Shown: positions 1 to 6,491, counted from the first letter of the stretch. The stretch: 7,603 nt of DNA from an uncultured Pelosinus sp. (GCA_900542835.1 UQPB01000086.1:1-7603); one strand, 5' to 3'. Made by a program: numbers and translations. Notes: generated by a model from the letters alone, not told the origin.

Positions 1-83
1 AGAGGGTTATGGATTGTAATAAAATTTCTCACTTAGCCTCCGTGAACCTCCGTGTTACCTCTGTGTCCTCCGTGGAATCGTTC
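1..83 (-). repeat. Interspersed CACGGAGG/CACAGAGG repeat, copy A (cut by window edge)
   Basis: Stretch built of short CCTCCGTG / CCTCTGTG units. Bases 58-83 are the exact reverse complement of 2915-2940 (26 bases), and 1-15 is the reverse complement of the spacer-core junction seen at 1831-1845, so this is one more copy of the family found at 1782-1933 and 2915-3085, lying in the opposite orientation and continuing beyond base 1. It sits downstream of the acetyltransferase gene. A small inverted repeat (116-127) lies between it and that gene. Open frames across it would encode only low-complexity runs and are not genes. Such repeats occur between genes in several bacterial phyla; their function is not known to me. 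Confidence 0.8.
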
Positions 84-151
84 CCTCGCCCCTTGCCTCT
101 CCCTCCCTCACGGCGGCAGCTTGCTGCACCGCTACTTTTGCAACACCCTCA

Positions 152-700
152 CTAACCGTAAAGCCGGATAAAATCAGCGATTCGATTTGACAACAATAGC
201 GGCCAGGCCTCCCGGATTTTTTCGTAAGGCCACTCCCACCAGGCGATTCGCAGCAAAGCCTGTATGGCCTGTTCGTCAAAACGGAATTTGTACAGCCTGG
301 CGGGATTGCCCGCCACAACCGCGTACGGCGCGACATCTTTGGCGATAACGCTGCGGGCGCCGACGACCGCGCCGTCGCCAATTTTAACGCCGGACAGAAG
401 CAGCGCCTTGCTGCCGATCCAAACATCATTGCCAATGACGACATCGCCCTTGGTTTTGGGATGACCGCTAAACGATCGGGCCTGCTCGCACAGGACATTA
501 AACGGATAGGTAGTCAGCCAATCGGCGCGATGTTCACCCCCCAGCATAATTTCCACGCCATTGGCAATCGAACAAAAGCGGCCGATTTTCAGCGTCGCGC
601 CTTCACCCCAGGACAATATTTCCGGAGCGCCATAGGTCCAGTCGCCAATGTCATACTGGCGGTATTGGGGATTCTGATTCATGAAAAAGGACATCCGCAT
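152..700 (-). CDS. CatB/XAT-type hexapeptide-repeat O-acetyltransferase
   Basis: Predicted cytosolic, trimeric left-handed beta-helix acetyltransferase that moves an acetyl group from acetyl-CoA to a hydroxyl of a small molecule or sugar. The 182-residue product has the family signature: a hexapeptide-repeat stretch at about residues 32-55 (LKIGRFCSIANGVEIMLGG), the catalytic histidine as H57 in GGEHRADW followed by TTYPF, a second repeat stretch at 86-122 (GDVVIGNDVWIGSKALLLSG onward) and the closing VVAGNPARL at 128-135. The frame is open further upstream to 886, but ATG at 700 has AGGAG with 5-nt spacing and the family starts here, so the longer form is unlikely. It is a little shorter than classic CatB (about 210 residues). 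Divergent from the HD-GYP gene. CatB relatives include true antibiotic resistance enzymes and many sugar acetyltransferases; the acceptor here cannot be told, and resistance should not be assumed. Confidence 0.88.
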   Translation of the reverse strand: MRMSFFMNQNPQYRQYDIGDWTYGAPEILSWGEGATLKIGRFCSIANGVEIMLGGEHRADWLTTYPFNVLCEQARSFSGHPKTKGDVVIGNDVWIGSKALLLSGVKIGDGAVVGARSVIAKDVAPYAVVAGNPARLYKFRFDEQAIQALLRIAWWEWPYEKIREAWPLLLSNRIADFIRLYG

Positions 701-868
701 CACTTCTCCTCTGCCCTGCATGCCCGCTATTTTACCGTATTCAAAGACTATGCGGCGGCGAAGCTGTCTCAGTACCGCCGCCGTCAGCAGGAACAAGCCG
801 GTTGCAGCCGAAGATATAGGCAGACACCATTGCAGTGTGCGATGAATTGCTTTATAGGAGGACAGCTT
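701..868. other. Divergent intergenic region between acetyltransferase and HD-GYP genes
   Basis: 168 bp that must hold promoters for both neighbours. On the minus strand a TAAAAT (730-735 region) could be a -10 for the acetyltransferase, but no good -35 stands at the right distance. On the plus strand no convincing promoter is seen. The Shine-Dalgarno sites are clear: AGGAG before 700 on the minus strand and AGGAGG at 856-861 on the plus strand. Confidence 0.35.
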
Positions 869-1717
869 GTGAATCACTTCATTCATTCAGCATCAGGAAT
901 CCTGACTACGCAAGCCGATCTTTACGATGAAACCGGCATTTTGCTCATTGCCAAAGGGATGCCGGTAACCCGGGAAATTGCCGAAAAGCTGCAAACCAGA
1001 AAGCTTGCCCGTCCCGCCAAATCCCTGCCGGCGGCCAGCCAGGCGGAATCCGGCCTCATTGTCCCGGAGCGATCAGACCATCCGCTTCAGCAGCGCCTGG
1101 CCGCTGCCACCGTATTCGCGACCGCCGCTCGCGTCACTCAACAGGCGATCGAGGCAATAAACAGCAATTCCCGCCTAACCGCCAACCTGCGCGAGGTCGT
1201 CCGGAACCAGGCCTGGGTTTACGACCATTCGGTCAATGCCGCCCAACTGGCCACACAGCTCGCGCTTCAGCTTGCCCTGCCGGAGGGCGAGGTCTTTACG
1301 GTTTCGCTGGCCGCCTTATTGCACGATATTGGCCGCACCGTAACCGAAACCGCCACAACCTCCTTTGTCTTAACCAAGGATGAACTGCGGGGCTCCTCGC
1401 TTAAGCACCATCCGGTTATTGGCAGCAGCCTGTTGCAAAACGCCGGCTTGCCTGAGTCAGTCTGGCTGGTCGCGCTGCAGCATCACGAACGCTTTTCCGG
1501 CCAGGGCTATCCCCGCGGCCTGCGCCATGACGAGACGCACTGGCACGCGCAGATCGTGATGATGGCCGATGTATTCGAGGCGCTGACAACCCGGCGGCTC
1601 AACGATAAGACCTTCGGCATTGCCGAAGGCCTGGCCATTGTCAACCGCGGCCGCGGCCGCGATTACCATCCCGATATTCTCGATGCACTGACCGGCTTGC
1701 TGCAGGAGCAGGCTTGA
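869..1717 (+). CDS. HD-GYP-type phosphohydrolase (putative cyclic-di-GMP phosphodiesterase)
   Basis: 282-residue soluble protein. HD-GYP proteins hydrolyse cyclic di-GMP (or related dinucleotides) with a metal centre. Seen here: an N-terminal segment (about 10-46, ILTTQADLYDETGILLIAKG and on) of the kind that precedes HD-GYP domains in many Firmicutes; H120 (VYDHS); the HD pair H152-D153 (LLHDIGR); H180/H181 (KHHPVIG); H205-H206-E207; GYP at 213-215; D234 (ADVFEALT); C-terminal YHPDILDAL. Departures from the usual pattern: HDIGR for HDIGK, S210 where HHExxDGxGYP has Asp, and VFEAL for VYDAL. The frame is open back to 461, but that part lies antisense to the acetyltransferase. GTG at 869 has AGGAGG with 7-nt spacing, which fixes the start. 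No GGDEF or sensory domain is attached, so its partner is unknown. Activity is likely but not certain. Confidence 0.87.
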   Translation: MNHFIHSASGILTTQADLYDETGILLIAKGMPVTREIAEKLQTRKLARPAKSLPAASQAESGLIVPERSDHPLQQRLAAATVFATAARVTQQAIEAINSNSRLTANLREVVRNQAWVYDHSVNAAQLATQLALQLALPEGEVFTVSLAALLHDIGRTVTETATTSFVLTKDELRGSSLKHHPVIGSSLLQNAGLPESVWLVALQHHERFSGQGYPRGLRHDETHWHAQIVMMADVFEALTTRRLNDKTFGIAEGLAIVNRGRGRDYHPDILDALTGLLQEQA

Positions 1718-1720
1718 TCG

Positions 1721-1742
1721 CGGGGAGAAAGAGCGCTCCCCG
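1721..1742 (+). terminator. GC-rich hairpin just after the HD-GYP gene, weak terminator candidate
   Basis: CGGGGAG (1721-1727) pairs with CTCCCCG (1736-1742) around an 8-nt loop, starting 4 bases after the stop codon. No T-tract follows, so an intrinsic terminator is doubtful; it may only protect the 3' end of the message or be fortuitous. Confidence 0.3.
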
Positions 1743-1781
1743 GAGACAGGCGAGGCAGCAAACTGCCGGCAAGGAACGAAA

Positions 1782-1933
1782 GAACGATTCCACGGAGGCC
1801 ACAGAGGTAATACTGGAATTTTTCACTAATATCCATAACCCTCTGTGTCCTCTGTGTTCCTCGGTGCCCTCTGTGGAAAAAGCTTCTCCGCTCCCTCCGT
1901 GGAACTCCGTGCCCTCCGTGTCATCCGTCCTCC
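1782..1933 (+). repeat. Interspersed CACGGAGG/CACAGAGG repeat, copy B
   Basis: A roughly 150-bp copy between the convergent 3' ends of the HD-GYP and DDAH-type genes. Left arm: GAACGATTCC then CACGGAGG and CACAGAGG units (1782-1807, one base different from 2915-2940). Middle: an AT-rich spacer ending in ACTAATATCCATAACC (to 1840). Right arm: CCTCTGTG, CCTCGGTG, CCTCCGTG units (1839-1920). The two arms are largely complementary, so a transcript from either strand could fold into a long imperfect hairpin. An additional GGCAG-CAAA-CTGCC inverted repeat lies just left of it (1755-1768). Confidence 0.8.
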
Positions 1934-1959
1934 CGGACCGTTTGGCCTTTAGCCCTCGG

Positions 1960-2778
1960 TCACGGCGCAACACTGCGCAGGACTGGCAGGGTGCAGCAGC
2001 CTAAGCTGCCGCGAGCCTTGACAATCTCGCCATAGTCCATATACTGGGTTTGGTAACCGTGGGCATTCAGCAGCTGCCGGGCGCCTTCACTGTGGGTAAC
2101 GACCTTGCCGCCGCCCAGATAAATAAAATTTGTCCCCAGGTCATCGGCGATCTCGCGGTTCATTTTGATACAGTTTTTAACATGCTGTTGGATCGTCTCC
2201 GGGTCATAGACATAATCGGTAATGACGCAGCTATGCTGGTCCAGCGTGTTGAAAGCACAGTCGAGATGGATTTTATTGACGTCAAAGCGGATAGCAACCG
2301 TCTGAACCTTAATCTGATTCCGGTCAAGCACGCTCTGGACCTCCGCCACCGCCTGCTCGCTGGTCCTGCCGCCGACGCCGATAAACAGGACGCCGCCATC
2401 GTGAATGACATCGCCGCCTTCGATGCCGTTTTGCATGATATGATGCTTCAAGCCATGCTTCTGGATAAACCGGAGCAGCGGCTGAATCTCGCCGGCGCGT
2501 TCCGGCGCCTGCATCTTCGATACGAAAAAGATGTTGCTGACGACAAAGCCAATGTCTCTGGCGAAAACCTGCTCGGTACTGTTGACAATATCGAGCAGCT
2601 GCACCTTTACGCCTTGATCGGTAAGATAATTGACAAAACTGTTATATTGCGCGAAAACCTTGCTTTTATCAACGGTTCCCTTGTTGGGATTGCTGCTGTC
2701 GGTGACGTCGAAATAACAGGGATATGCCATCAAATAGCAGCGGACAGGGTCATAATTGTTGGCCATGAATATCTGCAT
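1960..2778 (-). CDS. DDAH/arginine-deiminase-type guanidino-group hydrolase
   Basis: 272-residue member of the guanidino-group modifying superfamily (dimethylarginine dimethylaminohydrolase, arginine and agmatine deiminases, amidinotransferases), soluble, using a covalent Cys-thiouronium intermediate. Motifs in order: ARDIGF at 73-78, EGGD at 120-123, HLDC at 171-174 (catalytic His171), and GSLGCCTLP at 257-265, where Cys261 lines up with the nucleophile. The double Cys recalls animal DDAH, in which the first is catalytic. Length (about 255-285 in DDAH) fits. ATG at 2778 has GGAGG with 6-nt spacing; Met5 is a poorer start. The product from a guanidino substrate would be a ureido compound plus ammonia or an amine. 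It lies 366 bp downstream of the C-N hydrolase gene on the same strand, with a terminator-like hairpin in front. Substrate not readable; arginine itself is not implied because no citrulline-using genes are near. Confidence 0.85.
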   Translation of the reverse strand: MQIFMANNYDPVRCYLMAYPCYFDVTDSSNPNKGTVDKSKVFAQYNSFVNYLTDQGVKVQLLDIVNSTEQVFARDIGFVVSNIFFVSKMQAPERAGEIQPLLRFIQKHGLKHHIMQNGIEGGDVIHDGGVLFIGVGGRTSEQAVAEVQSVLDRNQIKVQTVAIRFDVNKIHLDCAFNTLDQHSCVITDYVYDPETIQQHVKNCIKMNREIADDLGTNFIYLGGGKVVTHSEGARQLLNAHGYQTQYMDYGEIVKARGSLGCCTLPVLRSVAP

Positions 2779-2805
2779 CTGCTTCCTCCGTGCAACGATA
2801 AAATA

Positions 2806-2836
2806 GCGGGATACACCCCCAATGAGTGTATCCCGC
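2806..2836 (-). terminator. Intrinsic terminator or attenuator hairpin directly upstream of the DDAH-type gene
   Basis: GCGGGATACAC (2806-2816) and GTGTATCCCGC (2826-2836) are perfectly complementary (11 bp) around a 9-nt loop. Read on the minus strand the stem is followed by TATTTTATCG, a short T-rich run; on the plus strand no T-run follows, so it acts, if at all, on minus-strand transcripts. It ends only 16 bases before the GGAGG ribosome binding site of the DDAH-type gene, leaving no room for a promoter between. Transcription of that gene must therefore pass through the hairpin, which makes control by attenuation or polarity plausible. Confidence 0.6.
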
Positions 2837-2914
2837 CCACGGCGGATCTATGCAATATACCGGCCGTGTTCCCACCGGCAACGCGGCTGACCACAACAGG
2901 AGTCGGGAAGCAGG

Positions 2915-3085
2915 GAACGATTCCACGGAGGACACAGAGGATACACGGAGGGCACAGAGGGAACATAGGAATTTTCCACTAATATCCATAGCCCTCTGTG
3001 TCCTCAACGTTCCCTCGGTGTCCTCTGTGGAAAAAGCTCCTTTGCCCCCTCCGTGGAACTCCGTGCCCTCCGTGGTTGGTCATCC
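2915..3085 (+). repeat. Interspersed CACGGAGG/CACAGAGG repeat, copy C, inside the catabolic gene set
   Basis: Same architecture as copy B: left arm of GAACGATTCC plus CACGGAGG/CACAGAGG/CACGGAGG/CACAGAGG units (2915-2960), AT-rich spacer with ACTAATATCCATAGCC (to 2994), right arm of CCTCTGTG, CCTCGGTG, CCTCTGTGG, AAAAAGCT, CCTCCGTGG units (2992-3075). Arms are complementary to each other. It lies between the C-N hydrolase gene and the DDAH-type gene, both on the minus strand, and explains most of the 366-bp gap. Any message joining the two genes would carry this long foldable segment. Confidence 0.8.
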
Positions 3086-3144
3086 CGGAGAGTGGACAAC
3101 CCCTACTGCCCGCCGCCTAATCCGCTGCGCACTGGCGCAACCGG

Positions 3145-3939
3145 TCAGGCTTTTGTGTACAGCTCCGGCCGGCGATGACCGAGGCAGGGCAATTTGTCCC
3201 GCACCCGCTTGATTCGCTCCAGATCAATCTCAGCGACAAAGATCGCCTCTTCTTCGCCGGTGCTGGCGACAATAATCCCCAGCGGATCGATCACCATGCT
3301 GCGCCCGCTAAAGATGTTGCCGGTCTGGTCGGCGGCGCAGACATAGACCGTATTTTCAATCGCCCGGGCCCGCAGCAGGATCTCAAACTGCTCCTCCTTC
3401 AGCGCTCCCGCTACCCAGGCCGTCGGCACCAGCAGCAGGTCCGCTCCCTGCAGGACATACTGCCGGGCGATTTCCGGGAAGCGGATTTCATAACAAACCA
3501 GCAGGCCGATCCGGCCAAACTCGGTCTCAAACAGTGTTAACGGCTCGTTGCCGGCAATAACTGATTTTGATTCCTGATAGGCAAAGGCGTCGTAGAGGTG
3601 CGTTTTACGGTAGCTGTGCAGCAGCCTGCCGTCCCGGTCAAACACCAGCGTGGTATTATAAGCCCGCACGTCCTCCCCGTCCTTGGCTTCATACATGCCG
3701 CAAACCACGTAAATGCCGTTTTCGCGGGCGGCTTCGGCCAGTCCGGCCGCAAACGGCCCATTCACCGCCTCCGCCACCGCGGCATAGGGTGCGTCCTTGG
3801 CCGGATAGGCCATAAAGGTCTCCGGAATCAGCACCAGATCGGCGCCCAGGGCCTTGGCCCGCGCCACAGACTGCTGCGCCTTGGCCAGATTGGCCTGCTT
3901 ATCCGGACTGCTGATTAACTGCGCTATTGCGATCCGCAC
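3145..3939 (-). CDS. Nitrilase-superfamily carbon-nitrogen hydrolase
   Basis: 264-residue soluble amidase of the nitrilase superfamily, a Glu-Lys-Cys enzyme that cleaves non-peptide C-N bonds through a thioester intermediate. Triad seen: E40 (LIPETFMAYP), K112 (RKTHLYDAF), C149 (LVCYEIRFPE). A general base Glu is also expected near 126-133. The C-terminal RRPELYTKA is typical of the Nit/omega-amidase-like branch. The CYEIRFPE motif is closer to that branch than to carbamoylputrescine amidase (CWDQWFPE) or D-carbamoylase, so deamidation of a small acid amide is as likely as removal of a carbamoyl group. Start is GTG at 3939 after a G-run (GGGGGG, 7-nt spacing), an unusual ribosome binding site. 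The gene follows the creatininase-family gene by 19 bp, so the two are surely co-transcribed. Substrate unknown. Confidence 0.88.
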   Translation of the reverse strand: MRIAIAQLISSPDKQANLAKAQQSVARAKALGADLVLIPETFMAYPAKDAPYAAVAEAVNGPFAAGLAEAARENGIYVVCGMYEAKDGEDVRAYNTTLVFDRDGRLLHSYRKTHLYDAFAYQESKSVIAGNEPLTLFETEFGRIGLLVCYEIRFPEIARQYVLQGADLLLVPTAWVAGALKEEQFEILLRARAIENTVYVCAADQTGNIFSGRSMVIDPLGIIVASTGEEEAIFVAEIDLERIKRVRDKLPCLGHRRPELYTKA

Positions 3940-3958
3940 AAATTATCCCCCCACTGCC

Positions 3959-4702
3959 TTATTTCAGGGTATAGCCCCAATTCTCAACCAGGAACGCGAC
4001 AATGCGGTTGATGCAGCGGTCGACCAGCTCCCTGCCCTTTTCCGCCGTGCCCAGGGTAGCGTCGCCGATCGTACCGCTGTCGGTATAGTCGCGAAGCGGT
4101 AAATATTTGATCACATCCGGGAACTTGTCGGCAAACTTCGGCGGACTGTTGACCACCTTCGTCATATCGCAAAGCTCCGGGAACAGGTGCAGCAGCACCG
4201 AGGTCCCGCACTCGCTGGCGTGCGCATGCGGCAGCGCCGCCTGGAACAGGCCCTGGTCGTGGGCCTGGACAAAGCGCCAGATATCGATCTGGGCGCAGCG
4301 GATGCCTGGTTCCCGCTGCAGCTCATGCCCCACCTGGTTCATGATAAAAACGTCGTGCAAATGGGTATTCATGAATAGAAAATCCCGGAAGCCCCATTTT
4401 TTCAGGCTGGCGACAATATCCTGCAGATACAGCTTAAAGCTTTCCGGCTTAATTGTTACCGTTCCCGGAAAATCATCCAGCACGGCCGAGTCGCCAACCT
4501 CCAGCACCGGCCCGATAACCGCCGCCACCCGCTCGGCCACCAGCTCGGCAAACCTGACCGACACCAGCGTGTCCGCTCCCAGCGGCAGGTGCGGCCCGTA
4601 GACCTCGAACGCTCCCGCCGGAATGATCGCGAGATCAGTTTTCGCCTTTCTCGCCAGAAATTCCTGCCAGCTCAGCTCTTTGAGAAAACTTGTCTGTTTC
4701 AT
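3959..4702 (-). CDS. Creatininase-family amidohydrolase with altered metal-site residues
   Basis: 247-residue member of the creatininase family (PF02633), metal-dependent hydrolases of cyclic or linear amides such as creatinine to creatine. Family marks: IIPAGAFEVYGPHLPLGADT (27-45; consensus G-E-x-H-G-P-H-L-P-x-x-T/S-D), FLFMNTHLHD (108-117; consensus NGHGGN), HASECGTS (161-168; family commonly HAGxxETS). Glu33, His38, Asp44 and His114 are kept, but the ligand equivalent to creatininase His36 is Tyr35, the position of Glu122 is His116, and the ETS Glu is Gly166. This is alignment by eye. ATG at 4702 has AGGAGG with 8-nt spacing; the in-frame ATG at 4708 is only 2 nt from it and is disfavoured. 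The gene lies 50 bp after the symporter stop and 19 bp before the C-N hydrolase gene. Family membership is sure, creatininase activity is not. Confidence 0.85.
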   Translation of the reverse strand: MKQTSFLKELSWQEFLARKAKTDLAIIPAGAFEVYGPHLPLGADTLVSVRFAELVAERVAAVIGPVLEVGDSAVLDDFPGTVTIKPESFKLYLQDIVASLKKWGFRDFLFMNTHLHDVFIMNQVGHELQREPGIRCAQIDIWRFVQAHDQGLFQAALPHAHASECGTSVLLHLFPELCDMTKVVNSPPKFADKFPDVIKYLPLRDYTDSGTIGDATLGTAEKGRELVDRCINRIVAFLVENWGYTLK

Positions 4703-4752
4703 GTTCATGCCCTCCTCGTTTTTAATCGCTGCGCGAATTTATGAAAGAGGCC

Positions 4753-6111
4753 TTAACGGCCTGTTTCAACTGGCAAAGGCTTTTTCACCCTGGTTTTAAA
4801 GCACACTTCCCCGATGAGCAAAAACGCGACCAGAATCACCACACTGCAGATAAAGACGAACTGCGGATCCGACATAATCAGAAAGGGAAACAGCAGTACA
4901 TACGGCAATTGATAGACATAGCCCAGCGTACTGGCGGCCGCCGCTGTTTCGGCGGCAATGGTTTTGTGATCCGGGTCCACGACCTTGATTAACAGCAGCC
5001 CGGTCGACAGCACCCCCATCGCCATCCCGAAGATGCCGAGCGAGACCTCGAACCAGTCCCGGGAACACCAGCGTTTGCCGAAATAGAAGCAGACCCAGAC
5101 GGTCAGGGCAAACATGATCAGCGCCATAATCGTCATCGGGATAATATAGGTGGCGAACACGGTTATCGAGGTGGTCGCGATCGCCGCCGCAATCATATAA
5201 TCGAGAGCGACGCCGGAAATCCGGTTGACGGTCTCCTTATCGACATACTTGGCCAGACCGGTTTGGTCAAGCACGATGCCGGCAAGACCGCTGCAGATCA
5301 GCGTCGAAGCAAACAGCGGCAGATGGTTCCAGAACGGATCCAGGCTGATCAACGCCGACCGCAAGACCACGCCACAGGCAATGACGATCCCCACCAGCGC
5401 CAGCTGCAAGGCAAGCGGATCGAGCGACGAGGGCTTGGAAACGCCGAGGCCAATCGGCTCCCGCTCCTTTACCTCCACATAGCCGGTTTTGATCCCGGCC
5501 GCAATTTTGGCGGCGTCATAGTCCTGCTTCGACACACCCTTGCGCACGCCGATATTGATGATAATCATGCCGAGGATGATCCCGAAGATAATGCCCAAGG
5601 TGGAAAGCGTCGCGCCCACCGCGACGCCGTCGGCCCAGTAGCCGCTGTCGGCAAAAATGACGCCGGCGGCAATGGCGAAGCCGTAGCCGCCATAGAGCGC
5701 GTAGACTGGCAGCAGGCCAAAGCCCAGCGGCAGGTCGGGAATAAACATTGCCAGCAGGAACGCCACCGCCACGCCGAATACCGCTTGCAGCTGATGCGAG
5801 GTTCCCGCCAGCAGCGTCGCCGACAGCGCCGGCTTCGACAGCCGGCCCATTTGCTCGCCCAGAAACGCCGCGGCAAAAACCACCGCCAGCAGAATCGTGG
5901 CCCATTGCGAGATACTGTCGCTGTATACCAGACTGAATGAAGTATGCAGGCCTAATACCTGCGGCCCTAACAACAGGCCCAGCACCCCGCCGATTAACGA
6001 GGCGGGAATGAAGTAGGTTTGAAACAATTTAACGCTTTTCCGGAGAAAGTACCCTGCCGCCAGCAATACGCTGATGGCGGCAAAGTCACGCAATACCGCG
6101 GTTAAATCCAT
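4753..6111 (-). CDS. GltS-family sodium/glutamate-type symporter
   Basis: 452-residue inner-membrane carrier with about 10-12 hydrophobic segments. The order is that of the glutamate:Na+ symporter (ESS/GltS) family: helix at 8-24, the family phrase FIPASLIGGVLGLLLG at 34-49, a first re-entrant loop region with YGGYGFAIAAG (140-150, where GltS has GGHGTAAA), a charged cytosolic loop at about 190-228, a second half with TTSITVFATYIIP (313-325) and FGMAMGVLSTGLLLIK (361-376). It is about 50 residues longer than E. coli GltS. ATG at 6111 has AGGAGG with 8-nt spacing and begins a normal membrane N-terminus (MDLTAVLRDF). The frame stays open to ATG 6276, which also has an AGGAG, but those 55 residues are Arg/His/Ser-rich and unlike the family. 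It heads the gene set and probably imports its substrate. The His-to-Tyr change in the GGHG loop suggests a substrate other than glutamate. Confidence 0.87.
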   Translation of the reverse strand: MDLTAVLRDFAAISVLLAAGYFLRKSVKLFQTYFIPASLIGGVLGLLLGPQVLGLHTSFSLVYSDSISQWATILLAVVFAAAFLGEQMGRLSKPALSATLLAGTSHQLQAVFGVAVAFLLAMFIPDLPLGFGLLPVYALYGGYGFAIAAGVIFADSGYWADGVAVGATLSTLGIIFGIILGMIIINIGVRKGVSKQDYDAAKIAAGIKTGYVEVKEREPIGLGVSKPSSLDPLALQLALVGIVIACGVVLRSALISLDPFWNHLPLFASTLICSGLAGIVLDQTGLAKYVDKETVNRISGVALDYMIAAAIATTSITVFATYIIPMTIMALIMFALTVWVCFYFGKRWCSRDWFEVSLGIFGMAMGVLSTGLLLIKVVDPDHKTIAAETAAAASTLGYVYQLPYVLLFPFLIMSDPQFVFICSVVILVAFLLIGEVCFKTRVKKPLPVETGR

Positions 6112-6183
6112 CGCTACGCCCTCCTTTAGCTTGCTGCTTGCCGTGTGCAAAACGGTTGATGGCATGCCGAATAAGCCGGTATG

Positions 6184-6212
6184 TTTACGGCCTCCGGCGG
6201 ATGCGCTATAAT
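6184..6212 (+). promoter_or_regulatory. Plus-strand promoter candidate TTTACG-17-TATAAT
   Basis: TTTACG at 6184-6189 and a perfect TATAAT at 6207-6212, with the ideal 17-bp spacer. Transcripts would start near 6219 and run rightwards towards the XRE gene at 6561, antisense to the leader of the catabolic gene set. It could serve as the XRE promoter (with a 340-nt leader) or make a small antisense RNA. One such match may occur by chance; no other strong plus-strand promoter was found closer to the XRE gene. Confidence 0.35.
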
Positions 6213-6269
6213 GGTGTTGGCGTGAATGAACAGCCCGCCTGCGTTTGCTGCAACGCATTTTGGGCGCGG

Positions 6270-6299
6270 GCAGCATTCACTGGCTCCTTTGAATGCCGC
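6270..6299 (-). promoter_or_regulatory. Hairpin presenting a Shine-Dalgarno loop and burying an ATG
   Basis: On the minus strand GCGGCATTCA (6299-6290) pairs with TGAATGCTGC (6279-6270), 10 bp including one G-U pair, around a 10-nt loop AAGGAGCCAG. The loop carries an AAGGAG ribosome binding sequence, and the ATG at 6276-6274, 7 nt further on, is inside the stem. That ATG opens an in-frame 55-residue extension of the symporter. A translated leader controlled by folding is one reading; chance is the other. Confidence 0.35.
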
Positions 6300-6491
6300 T
6301 GGGTTGTTTCACCTCGCTTTCAGGTTTCAGTTTTGTTGCCGGGGAATGACTCACTCCTTTCTGTGGCTGGTTTTAAACTGGCCGCTGTTGTGGTGGCGTT
6401 GGATAGGCAGCGGCTTGGTTTACTATCGGTGACGATTAGCCGAATCCAGTCAACTAGTCCTAATAAAATATTTTAAATCTAAAAAACGTTT

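Noticed and set aside
830..858. TTGCAG-17-TATAGG as a promoter for the HD-GYP gene
   Set aside because: The -10 would overlap the Shine-Dalgarno site, so the transcript would lack it.
461..868. Upstream extension of the HD-GYP open frame
   Set aside because: It lies antisense to the acetyltransferase gene and has no family similarity; GTG 869 with AGGAGG is the clear start.
701..886. Upstream extension of the acetyltransferase frame, with a hydrophobic stretch that mimics a membrane anchor
   Set aside because: ATG 700 has a good AGGAG at 5 nt, and the extension overlaps the start of the divergent HD-GYP gene.
1714..2004. Open frames over the repeat blocks (also 2826-3212 and 55-498)
   Set aside because: Their products are translated repeat units, in several frames and strands at once; such frames are a known annotation artefact.
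2050..2982. Long plus-strand frame of 310 codons
   Set aside because: It is the shadow of the DDAH-type gene, which carries all family motifs on the minus strand, and runs into the repeat.
1..3085. CRISPR array, because of the many short repeats
   Set aside because: Units are 8-9 bases, degenerate and without regular unique spacers, and arms are inverted; no cas genes are present.
6277..6351. 25-codon minus-strand frame (GTG start) ending in TGA that overlaps ATG 6276
   Set aside because: The purine-rich stretch directly abuts the GTG with no spacing, so initiation is unlikely; the overlap may be chance.
6226..6476. Plus-strand frames of 68 and 112 codons in the leader region
   Set aside because: No ribosome binding site, Trp/Cys-rich odd composition and no recognisable motif; more likely non-coding leader.
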